Source: Plantago ovata
Lineage: Eukaryota; Streptophyta; Magnoliopsida; Lamiales; Plantaginaceae
Assembly (NCBI GenBank): GCA_028274465.1
Contig: CM051455.1
Location: 38,501,290 to 38,565,289, forward strand
DNA: 64,000 nucleotides
Direction of reading: 5' to 3'
Translations under genes and position numbers: made by a program
The notes under the pieces: generated by a model
The model's database searches: none
The model's input: the letters and a program-made list of their open reading frames with translations, nothing else
Told to the model about the DNA's origin: nothing
Shown here: positions 54,759 to 64,000 of the stretch, piece after piece
Numbering within the stretch: position 1 is the stretch's first letter
Layout: each line of letters starts with the position of its first letter

Positions 54759-57182
54759 ATGCAAAATGTATTTGCTACCAAAATGAGAAGCCAAGTTCTT
54801 GCACTCTTCAATCTCAACTTGATTTTGATCCTGTTTTCTTGCCTTTCAATTGCAACATCAAGATCCCATTTTCATATTGAGAGAGATGAATCTCTATCCG
54901 CGGAGAGAAAATCAGACTTCATCACTTCCCCTGATAATACATTTACCTGTGGCTTCCATAGCCTGGGAACTAATGCATACTGGTTTGCTATCTGGTTCAC
55001 TAATTCCATGGACAAAAGTGTTGTCTGGATGGCTAACCGAGACCGCCCCGTGAACAGCAGAGGCTCAAGGGTAACCATCAGGCGAGATGGAACCATGGTC
55101 CTGACAGACGTTGATGGCACCGTCATATGGCAGACTAATACTACCAGTACCGATATTTCTGAAGCTGTGCTTCTCGACACTGGAAACCTCATCTTGAGGA
55201 ACCCACGAGGTCAAGTTCTATGGCAAAGTTTTGATTCTCCTACAGATACACTTCTACCTTTTCAAACTATCAACAAGAACAAGAGGTTAACATCTGTTAT
55301 TCGAAAGGGGAGTTACGAATCAGGCTACTTCAACTTATATTTCGGTAGTGACAATGTATTGAGGCTGATTTCGGATAATCCTGACACCTCAACTGGCTAT
55401 TGGCCGAATCCTGATGTTGATGTTTACACAAGTGGCAGGACAAACTACAACAGCAGCAGGGTAGCAGTTTTGGATAACATGGGCAGGTTTCACTCCAGTG
55501 ATCAATGGCAATTCAATACTTCTGATGCCGGATATGCAGTTAAAAGGCGGCTCACCATCGATTACGATGGGAACCTCAGAGTCTATAGTTTGATCAATGC
55601 TACAGGACTTTGGGATATAACATGGCAAGCTATTGCACAGCCTTGTTTAGTGAAAGGCATTTGTGGAAGGAATGCAATATGTGTTTATGCCCCAGAACCC
55701 AAATGCACCTGTCCACCTGGATTCGAGGTGGAGGATCCAAATGATTGGAACAAAGGTTGCCAGGCCATTTTTAACCAAAGGCTACTCAATTCTCGACGAG
55801 TCAAATTTCTGGAGATCCCGCACACAGATTACTACGGTTTTGATCTCAATGCGACAAATCCAGTCACATTAGAGACATGCAGCGAAATGTGTCTGGGGGA
55901 TTTCCGTTGCCAAGGGTTTAGCTACAGGTTGTTGGGACAGGGGTTTTGTTACATAAAGAGTGCACTATTCAATGGCTTTGCTTCACCAGATTTCCCAGCA
56001 AGTATATACCTCAAACTACCTGCCACACTACAAACATCCACACCCAATGTATTTCATGACAGCAGCATAATGTGTAGTTCTGTCGAGGAAACAATCACTG
56101 TTGGATCGCCTACCATGTATGATTTCAATAATAGAAGGTTGAGATGGGCGTATGTCTTCTCATTCGCAGGAGGACTCGGAGCAATGGAACTACTATTTAT
56201 CGTACTCTGCTGGTGGTTTTTGTTACGAAAACACAGTGTTCCTGCTTCAGTTGAAGCCGGCTACAAGATGGTATCAAGTCAGTTCAGGCAATATGAGTAC
56301 TCAGAACTGAAGAGAGCAACTAACAGTTTCAAAGAGGAGCTAGGCAGGGGAAGCTCTGGTGTGGTTTACAAAGGCATTTTATCAGACGAACGGGCTGTGG
56401 CAGTGAAAAGACTTGGTGGGGACTTTTATCAAGCAGAAGACGAGTACTTTGCAGAAATCGGCACACTCGGGAAGATCAATCACATGAATCTGGTCAGAAT
56501 CTGGGGATTTTGCTCAGGCAAACGACACTGGATATTGGTTTACGAGTACATTGAGAATTTATCACTCGACAGGCATATCTTCGGGGAAAAATTCCTTGGA
56601 TGGAATCAGAGATACACAGTGGCATTGGGTACAGCTAAGGGTTTGGCCTATCTGCACCACGAGTGCCTCGAATGGGTTATCCATTGTGATGTGAAGCCAG
56701 AGAATATTCTACTAGACAGTGAGTTTCAGCCAAAAATAGCTGATTTTGGACTTGCAAAGCTGTCTCAGAGAGGTGGAACGGGTTCTGAATTCACAAGGAT
56801 ACGAGGGACGAAAGGCTACATGGCCCCGGAATGGGCTTTGAATCATCCGATTACAGCGAAAGTGGACGTTTTCGGGTTTGGGGTTGTGATTCTGGAAATG
56901 GTGAAGGGAGTTAGGGTTTATAATTGGATGGCAGAGGATTGGGATCAGAATGAAGGTGCTTTGACAAACTTTGTGAGAAAGACGAAGGAAAAGATGAGGA
57001 ATGGAAGCCTGGATTGGGTAAACAACATTGTGGATTCGAGATTGGAGGGAAAATTTAGCAGAAATCAGGCAGTGACGCTGATCAGGACAGGAATTGCTTG
57101 TGTGGAAGAGGACCGGAAAAAGCGACCAACAATGGCGTCGGTGGTGCAGAGTCTGCTAGAATGTGAAGGTGACTCGGAATGA
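54759..57182 (+). CDS. G-type (S-locus) lectin receptor-like serine/threonine kinase, ZmPK1-like
   Basis: A single exon of 807 residues with no lesion. The signal peptide (about 12-33) is followed by a B-lectin domain (about 50-165; VVWMANRDRPVNSRGS, LLDTGNLIL, LWQSFDSPTDTLLP), an S-locus glycoprotein region, an EGF-like stretch (CGRNAICVYAPEPKCTCPPGFE) and a PAN/apple region (CSEMCLGDFRCQGFSY). The membrane helix is about 463-489. The kinase has GRGSSGVVYKG (529-539), catalytic Lys 550, HCDVKPENI (642-650), DFG at 662-664 and GYMAPEW. Cys in place of Arg before the catalytic Asp makes it a non-RD kinase, a class linked to immune signalling. The start could also be Met 9 (MRSQVLAL). Ligand unknown. 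Intronless, as is usual for this subfamily. Confidence 0.95.
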   Translation: MQNVFATKMRSQVLALFNLNLILILFSCLSIATSRSHFHIERDESLSAERKSDFITSPDNTFTCGFHSLGTNAYWFAIWFTNSMDKSVVWMANRDRPVNSRGSRVTIRRDGTMVLTDVDGTVIWQTNTTSTDISEAVLLDTGNLILRNPRGQVLWQSFDSPTDTLLPFQTINKNKRLTSVIRKGSYESGYFNLYFGSDNVLRLISDNPDTSTGYWPNPDVDVYTSGRTNYNSSRVAVLDNMGRFHSSDQWQFNTSDAGYAVKRRLTIDYDGNLRVYSLINATGLWDITWQAIAQPCLVKGICGRNAICVYAPEPKCTCPPGFEVEDPNDWNKGCQAIFNQRLLNSRRVKFLEIPHTDYYGFDLNATNPVTLETCSEMCLGDFRCQGFSYRLLGQGFCYIKSALFNGFASPDFPASIYLKLPATLQTSTPNVFHDSSIMCSSVEETITVGSPTMYDFNNRRLRWAYVFSFAGGLGAMELLFIVLCWWFLLRKHSVPASVEAGYKMVSSQFRQYEYSELKRATNSFKEELGRGSSGVVYKGILSDERAVAVKRLGGDFYQAEDEYFAEIGTLGKINHMNLVRIWGFCSGKRHWILVYEYIENLSLDRHIFGEKFLGWNQRYTVALGTAKGLAYLHHECLEWVIHCDVKPENILLDSEFQPKIADFGLAKLSQRGGTGSEFTRIRGTKGYMAPEWALNHPITAKVDVFGFGVVILEMVKGVRVYNWMAEDWDQNEGALTNFVRKTKEKMRNGSLDWVNNIVDSRLEGKFSRNQAVTLIRTGIACVEEDRKKRPTMASVVQSLLECEGDSE

Positions 57183-59383
57183 AATACTATAAATTAGGTT
57201 GCTTGCTGAATCCTGATTGATATGCAATCTCTTATAAAGATCTACTTATGTCTTAGCATACTGGACTACTACTTGTTGATGACGCCTATATCTTTCTTTC
57301 CATAATGACTCACGTAAAGATAAGAAGTAGATCCTACGTTAAAGTACAAAAGTGATCATTCATAAGATATGAACAAAACTAAGTGCAGACGAAGAGTAAT
57401 CAAAATATAAAACTCCATTTGGCACAGATAGTAATAGTTACATAAAGATTAATGCTAAGGTTAAACATTCAAGTGTTAGGTTTGTAGTGTTGTAAGCTTC
57501 TTGTCCAATTTTTTGTGTGCGTGCATAAATTTGGTTTTTTTATCACATCAGAGTATCAAGATAAAAAGAATGTCTATGTAGCAAAATGATGCAGAAGTTC
57601 AGTCTACAGATAAGACATCAGTCTATGGGGGGCACATAATTTCGAGAAATATCAAAGAATTGAAATAGGAAAAGAGATAAAGGTATTGTGATTACTCTTG
57701 GACATGAAAAGGGTTAAATAAAGAACCAGGGAGTCATACCTTCAAAGGAGTTGTTCAATGGATTTTATGAATTTTGATGACGGATTAAAGGGTTCAGGAA
57801 CCCAGGACGAGTACTACACGGAAACGGAAGTTTCTACTGCACACCAACTACTGAAAATGATACACAGTTGAGAATCCATGGTAAGGGAGTGAAATTGTTA
57901 GATCATGGATGACAAGCTTAATGTATGTCTAGTACTCTGCCTGCTGGGTGTATACTTTGTAGCCAAACTGAAACCAGCATTTCGTAAGTCTGCTACAGTA
58001 TAGAACACAAAACGAGCTCATCAGTATCCAAATTCCCACGCTGAATGCAGACATTCATTTCCAGGATCATTAAATACATGCAAGTCCAACAAATGTATCT
58101 CCTCTTTTACAAGGAGAAGAGTCTCAACGATGGGAACTTTGGAATCAATATCCAGTTTCTTTTTGAGAAAGAGGGAGGCGCATCATGTCATCCCACATCC
58201 TTTTTCAGCATCTGATCTGGAAGAAGCTTTTATTCTCAGACCAGATATTTCCCTTCCCACCAATATTTATCATCCTCAAGGTCAAAACTTTCTTTTCTTT
58301 TCCTTTCCTTTTATAACTGATCTCTGAGTTGGCCTCAACTGTAGAAATATCATCCAAGTAGTTGGAATACATCATGGCCAAAGAATCTGCAGAGAGATGA
58401 CATTTATCTGAATAAGCTTCAATCAAATTATTCAAGGGTTTTCTCCATTTCAAAATACTGAGATTGCACATCTTCTTCCGCTGACAAACTAATAAATGAA
58501 TATCCAATCCAACCCTCCAGAACAATCACCCTCGTTAGCCCGTCAATCTCCATCACAGCAATATTATTTTTCACTGTCACATCACATCTTTCCCCAGTGC
58601 AAATCTTAATTAACAGCCACTTTCATGTAAATACAACCACCTGTGATTGTGACATTTTATCAAACACCTGGTGAACACCTAGTTTCCGTGGTAATAGAAT
58701 AGTACATTATAATTTACACATAATTTGGCATTCTTTATGAGAATTAATTATCTCAATGAATTGAATAAGGTAAAAAAGAGATGAAGTATATATTATATAT
58801 TGCTACTAATGAGATTGGAGTTCAAATTAAACAAGCAAAGAGGGATTCATACCTTGGAAGAAAAAGGATGTTATGAATGTTGTTGGCGGAGTAACTCTGT
58901 ACCCGGATCATGATGGCCGGCCATTTTGTCCTGAGCCTTGAGCCTTAAGAGTTGAGGCTTGAGTCTTGACTGTACATATGGTTTGCGCGGAAACGGGGTG
59001 ATCGCAGCCCCTTAGAGTGCTACTGTTAACTGTCATAATGGGACATGTTTTGGATGTACCTAATTACCTATCGTTTGTTTTGGACCTATCCTTCTTTTAT
59101 GTTTTAACTTTTGAACTCCGATTACTCTCAGATAATAATAAAGAAAAGTTAATTAATGAAATGAACTTGTGAATAGGAGTGCATGGGTGGGTACAGTACA
59201 ACCGTTGTTTAGGTAGGTAGGCAAAATCACTGATCGTAGCTGGTGGAATTTTATTCCAACCGCTGCGGGTCCGTTGGCTATTTTTTACGGGTGGACTGAA
59301 TGTTAAAATGGGAACATACATTGTCACGTTCAAAGTTGAGTAAATAAGTTTAAATACAAAATAAAATAATTTCATATGGTCTT
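57183..59383. other. Intergenic, no convincing gene
   Basis: Overlapping open frames on both strands near 58130-58620 give stretches such as GERCDVTVKNNIAVMEIDG (minus), broken by stops. They may be remnants of an old gene, but I cannot assign them. The rest is unremarkable spacer. Confidence 0.3.
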
Positions 59384-60178
59384 AGGTTATGTTCTCTTCG
59401 TCTAAAAATTGATTATTTTAAGTTCCGTTAAGTTGATATCAGATAAGTTCAGATGCATTTAATTAAATTAAGTTAAGTTAAGTTAATATCAGATCATTTC
59501 AGATCCAGTCACGATCGTCATTGTCCACCGTACCACTTCCGTCCGCAATCTGCGATTTTTGACTTCACTTCAGTTCATGTTCATTAAATTCAATTTAAAC
59601 TCATTTAATTATTAATAACATTATTATTATTATATTATTATTAGTAGTAGTATTACTTATTATTATCATTATTATTATTATTCTTTTGTCATATTTTAAT
59701 ACTAATCTTCACTTGAACGGATTTTTTACAAAAGGAGAACGATAAATTTATCCATACATAATTGAAATTGAAACTAAAATATCCGTTACTTAAATTATTG
59801 AATCGAACTTTGACCATAAGTTATTATTAAATTACAACATAATTTTTTTCAATAAAATTATATACCGAAAGAAAATGAAGAATATGTTTTTTTTTTAAAT
59901 TAATATATGCATTAATCAAATGGATGAGTACAAATGAAGAATATGTTTCTTGCATATTTTTATTATATACTAATCGTGAGTAATTTAGAAATGATTTGTG
60001 GTTAAAAAAACAAACTTAGAAAGTTTAAAATGGAATTGAGGGAGTATAATTTTAAATTGGTTGATAATGTAACCATCATATTATTATTATTATTATTATT
60101 ATTATTACAAATAATTTCGTCAGTTCAACTCAGTTTAGTTCACATCTGTTTGTCCCTTTAGACAACAAGTAAAGATTA
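59384..60178. mobile_element. Probable non-autonomous DNA element, GTTCAG/AAGTT-rich
   Basis: It opens TTATGTTCTCTTCGTCTAAA and closes near TTTAGACAACAAGTAAAG, whose complement (CTTTACTTGTTGTCTAAA) is a loose inverted match. Both margins are rich in AAGTTCAG/CAGTTCAACTCAG phrases. The middle contains (ATT)n runs at about 59618-59682 and 60080-60110. The opening motif also appears, inverted, at about 20884-20897. No target duplication confirmed. Confidence 0.35.
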
Positions 60179-60259
60179 GAGGTGGGGTGACTAGTCTTTT
60201 AAAATTTTTCGTGTCTAAAACTTTCTCAATAAGAACTTATTACTTTTCAGCAATTAAGT

Positions 60260-61551
60260 TGTTGGTACTTAAAATCAGAGTGCGGAAAAAACAAAGTTAA
60301 AAATAGAAATAACTTGCTGAAAGTAAACTGCAAAAATGTAAATCACACAAACACTTTATAGTGGTATTTGAGGGTGGCGTAATCCCTCAACTGATCCACT
60401 TTGTCCAATCTAGGACTGAATTCACTATGAAAGATGATGATTTTCCTTACAACACCTAACAACTAGAATTCCAGAAACCAAAGCACACTTGCTTTAATTT
60501 GTTTACAACCTAACTAGAGAACGGTAACCTTGTTCTCAACCAAACTTGAGACACTATTTTAGCACAACTTAGCTTGAATAGTGTTCCCCCTCACAAACAT
60601 GCCTGAGAGGTGATTTTTATCAGTTAGAGAGGTTTGGGTAGAGATTACTGAAATTAACTTCTCAGTTAATACAAGTAATCTGAGAAACTCAACTTGACAA
60701 TACTTTGTAGTAAGCAAGTGTATTGTTTATGGTGTCAAGACTCTTTCTTATTTGGAAGAAATAACTCTTAGGTAATAAATTAGACTTGCGTTCTACTTCT
60801 TCACAAGTAGTGTTTCAAGCTTAAGTCTTGGAACGTACCAGTAGACAGTGATTATGGAGAATGATTTTTGAAGGTTGTAAGCACAAGTGAAGGTTCGATC
60901 ACGTTGTTGACACACATTTCTCCTCAACCTAAGGACCTCTATTTATAATGTCTTAAAGGAGCCGTTTGAATTTGAGTTCTTTGGCTAAACCGAGAGATGT
61001 CACTATCTTGTTGTGTTGTCACTATCAACAGCTTTGTCTTCTTGTCTTCTTGTCTTCAGTCTTCAGAACGACATGCTTTACATTTAATGCTCTTGAATTC
61101 AAACTTGAAACTTGGAGCGCAAATGCTAGTGAATCAGCAAGGCATATCACATGTATTGGTAGTCGGTAAGCAATCTCAGATCAGCATGCTCAACCTACTC
61201 TGTCATATAGGTTTTCACTTAAGCAAACTGGTTGCTGAGTTACTTATCTTTCTGACCAATACATGCCTTTGGAGATACCGATTCTCAGAATCTTCGAAGT
61301 CTTCAATCTTGTAGTCTTCGTCTTGTGAGTGGTTCTAGGTCTTCAATAGATTGTTTCAGCAAATAAACTACATCATCTGCAAACATAAGAACCGAACTAG
61401 TACCTACACTAATTAAGTATTTCAGCAAACGTTTTTCTTTTACAATGTCCTTTAAATTCTAAAAACATATGGACCTTAAGAATACTAGTTACTGGACTTT
61501 AACTTAATTTAGCTTGGTTAATTGCTCATCAAAATTACAAGTTTCCTAACA
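60260..61551 (-). mobile_element. Possible solo LTR (1.29 kb)
   Basis: In minus orientation it begins TGTTAGGAAACTTG (61551) and ends AAGTACCAACA (60260), TG...CA with short inverted TGTT/AACA ends. TATAAATAG is at 60939-60947 and the composition is LTR-like. No coding domain. The flanks (TAAGT and AGATC) do not match, so a target duplication is missing or decayed, and the borders are tentative. The sequence differs from the copia LTR at 46253. Confidence 0.45.
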
Positions 61552-62110
61552 AGATCAATTGATATCCGTTTAGTTGAATTCAGTTCAGCTTCGTACAAAA
61601 TTCAAATCCTTACTCACTCTCCATTCATTCCTATAGAACGTTCTCACTTCTATTGGAGGCATACTCTTTTAAGAAAATGAGATAAATGATTGTATTATTT
61701 GAATAAAGAATGAAAAAAAATATAATGTTTGGGTCGTAAAAATGTTGAATGGCCGGATTGGTAAATTGTAAATATAGTTGTATCGTAGGTGTAATAATTG
61801 TAATAAATATTGCCAATTTAAAATGAGATGCATCAAAAGGAATACTCAAAATTAAAAAAGAAAAAAAGAAAAAAAAAATGAAACTTAAGAAAGAATTGAG
61901 GGAGTATCAAGTATAGATATGTTTCAAATTTGATAATAACCAAAATACAAAATACAACTGCAAATACATAAATTCAAAATGCAAGTCCATAATCCTATAA
62001 ATTTATAAATGCATAGTGTTAAAACTAGAATTGAAAACTAATTGCAAGATTTAGCCAAATGAGAGAATTATGTTCTAAGTTGATTATATATCAGTCCTAA
62101 AACAAATTAA
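61552..62110. other. Intergenic, no feature seen
   Basis: AT-rich spacer with A runs near 61855-61880. No gene or repeat border recognised. Confidence 0.3.
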
Positions 62111-62870
62111 ACTTAGTGGCTGTTTGGGCTCTATTTTAGGGAAAACGTTTTAGAGCTCTTAAAACGTTATTCTATTTGGCTCTATTTTTAGGCATCCCAA
62201 GTTACTGTGGCGTTTTAAGCGTTTTAAGGAATATAACATTTCCTTTTTCATTCTCAACCTTCTCTCTCTAGCCTTTGTCAGACGAGAGAGAAAAGATCCC
62301 CAAAAAACCCTCCGCCGCCCGTGACCATTTTCCGACCATATCTCCGTCCACACCGCTCGAAATTTGAAAACTTTTACACCATTGAGATCGTCCCTTGACG
62401 ATCTACGACTCCATCGGAGCCGATTCGTTTTGGTCGACTTTCATTTTTCCGACGAGAAGTGGGTTTATCTGCCTCCGATTTGGCTTGTGAAGGTTAGTAT
62501 GGATGCTTCTTGTTACTTCATTCTATATTTTCTCAATTTTCATGCATGTTATTGGAAGATTTGGGCTAGGGTTTATTTTCGGGGGTCTTTTCTCTGGCCG
62601 GTTTTTTGGTCGGTGTTTTTCTCTACTTCGATTATTCCACTGTGGATGAATTGGCTCATATTTATGTGTTCCTTTTCTCTAATTTCCAGCCACTGTAAGG
62701 GCGGCGATTGGTGGCGGAGGGTGCCTGGAGGCGCGTGCTTTGGCAACGCTGCAAGCTGCTCCTCCTTCTTCGCCTTAAAACGCCAAACTGCCACAGGTAA
62801 CTATGCTCCATTCTTTTTGTTTGCCTTTTCCACTAGCTACCTCTAGGTTTATTTCGAACCTTGATAATTA
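62111..62870 (+). mobile_element. Possible transposon end with gene-like segment
   Basis: It starts GTGGCTGTTTGGGCTCTATTTT, a phrase typical of plant DNA-transposon termini, and continues with paired ACGTTTTAGAGC/TTAAAACG motifs. From 62270 to 62490 and 62690 to 62800 GC-richer, exon-like stretches occur, bordered by GT-AG-like sites (GTGAAGGTTAG near 62487, TTTCCAG near 62689, CCACAGGTAAC near 62796). No protein family is recognisable and the other end was not found. It could be a transposon carrying a captured gene fragment, or the first exons of a gene continuing past the window. Confidence 0.3.
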
Positions 62871-64000
62871 TGTGTTATGCAGTTTTTAATTAGGGCAGTT
62901 TGTTGTTGTACGTAAAAAGTTGGTAGAAAAATCATTACTCTGTTCCATTTGGGGCTTTTATGAACTGGATATCGAACTGGAATAGAACAATTGGAAAAAA
63001 GAAACATTACTGTGTTCATAACTCTACTAACATATTTCGAACTGGATTTCATGTACTTGTTTTTCGTTTTTCGTAGCCCTTCTAAGTTAATGTAGCTGCT
63101 CCATCATGTTAATTATTTTGGTTACTGTTATTAAAATGTCGTTTCATTTATCATTCTGGTTTTTAGTACATTCCATTCGTATTTTTTAAACCCTTTTAAA
63201 GGTGGTGGTCTGAATTTTGTTGTTAAAGTCATTTTCTAAAAGTTCGTTAAAGATCGGAAGAATCGAATTAATTTTATATCGACAGAGGTCTAACTAGAAT
63301 GGAGAATATTGACATACGTATTACCAGTTCATATATTTGTGAAGTTTTGTAGGCTTATTGCTGTTGTTGTTTTATTTTATGCGAGGCCGGAGAATTGTTT
63401 GAGATTACACGAGGGTGCATGGTAGGCCCCGTGATGGAAACTTGACATCGGGATGAAGTGGAAATGTTCGTAATGTGAGCGAACTTCATTTCCACAAATA
63501 ATTAAAAGAGTCCGGACTATTGTGTTGTACCAAACTGATTTTCCTTATTATTTAACTGTTTGCGCCATCACATTTCTTCCGCGGATACACATAATCCACC
63601 CTTTCTTCATTCATCCGAATATCTACTTACTTAGCATGTAATTTCTTGCGTCATTTACGTTTTCATAAATACATATTCCGATTTTGTAGAAAAAAATAAA
63701 TAAAAAAAATGGAAAAAAAAAATAATAAAACCGGCAGCCAACATGAAGAATTCATGAACAAATTTTAAATTTATTTTATTTTTCATATTTCTTTATTAAA
63801 TCATCCACCATATCATCATTATTAAACTATCCAACCCCCACAAAGATTCTCCTCAATTTCCGTTCCTAGTACCAAACAAACACATTATCTTTCACTCATC
63901 ATTATACATCTATATTTCCTTAAAATTCATCCAAACACAATTTTTTTTTCCTCTCCTCTAAAATGCTTCCATATTCATGTTTTAGAGCTTCAAACTCTAA
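62871..64000. other. Window end, no feature seen
   Basis: AT-rich sequence with an A-rich run near 63688-63728. No open frame, RNA gene or repeat border supported. Confidence 0.3.

Noticed and set aside
58205..58620. Minus-strand coding-like stretch near 58.2-58.6 kb as a gene
   Set aside because: Broken by stops, no recognisable family, and frames are equally open on the other strand.
60260..61551. Firm call of a solo copia LTR
   Set aside because: The TG...CA borders and TATA box are suggestive, but the flanking 5-mers do not match, so it is kept only as a possible feature.

Overview
This window is nuclear DNA of a flowering plant, almost certainly a eudicot. It is AT-rich, its genes have GT-AG introns, and it carries a chloroplast-targeted one-helix protein, a NAC factor, wall-associated and G-type lectin receptor kinases, a WBC/ABCG transporter, and plant LINE, copia, hAT, Harbinger-type and SINE elements. 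I cannot name the species. Some dispersed repeats recall Caryophyllales, but that is a weak inference.

Layout. 1-10 kb: the 3' end of an unidentified gene (+), OHP1 (-, three exons solved), a dead LINE (-) with a hAT-type element nested in it (8-bp target duplication), a four-exon DUF604/Fringe-like glycosyltransferase (-), a duplicated copy of that gene's upstream region beside a LINE endonuclease relic, a tRNA-derived SINE with a 14-bp target duplication, and a single-exon NAC gene (-). 10.7-16.9 kb: a nearly full-length plant L1-type LINE (+) with a nonsense codon in ORF1 and two frameshifts in ORF2. 16.9-22.4 kb: repeat-rich intergenic DNA with one complete Harbinger-type MITE. 22.4-35 kb: a WAKL20-like receptor kinase (+, four exons), a DC1-domain pseudogene (-), a 5'-truncated LINE (-), an intact intronless ABCG23 orthologue (+) and a LINE 3' fragment (+). 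36.2-45.4 kb: two tandem copies of a GH17-X8 'beta-1,3-glucanase' gene (-). Both have lost both GH17 catalytic glutamates, and the second also has a premature stop and an insertion in its intron. MITEs, AGCTCC-rich repeats and a CACTA-like end separate the copies. 46.25-51.65 kb: a complete, very young Ty1-copia element (-) with 527-bp LTRs that differ at only three positions, but with a mutated RT active site and a broken integrase. 54.8-57.2 kb: an intact intronless ZmPK1-type G-type lectin receptor kinase (+). 57.2-64 kb: no convincing gene, only repeats including a possible solo LTR.

The host genes do not form a pathway or operon. They cover photoprotection (OHP1), Golgi glycosylation, transcription (NAC), cell-surface signalling (WAKL, G-type lectin kinase), export (ABCG23) and apoplastic beta-glucan binding (GH17-X8). 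I did not find a new defence or mobile system. The most unusual gene-level observation is the duplicated GH17-X8 protein whose glucanase site is dead in both copies. Much of the rest is transposon archaeology.
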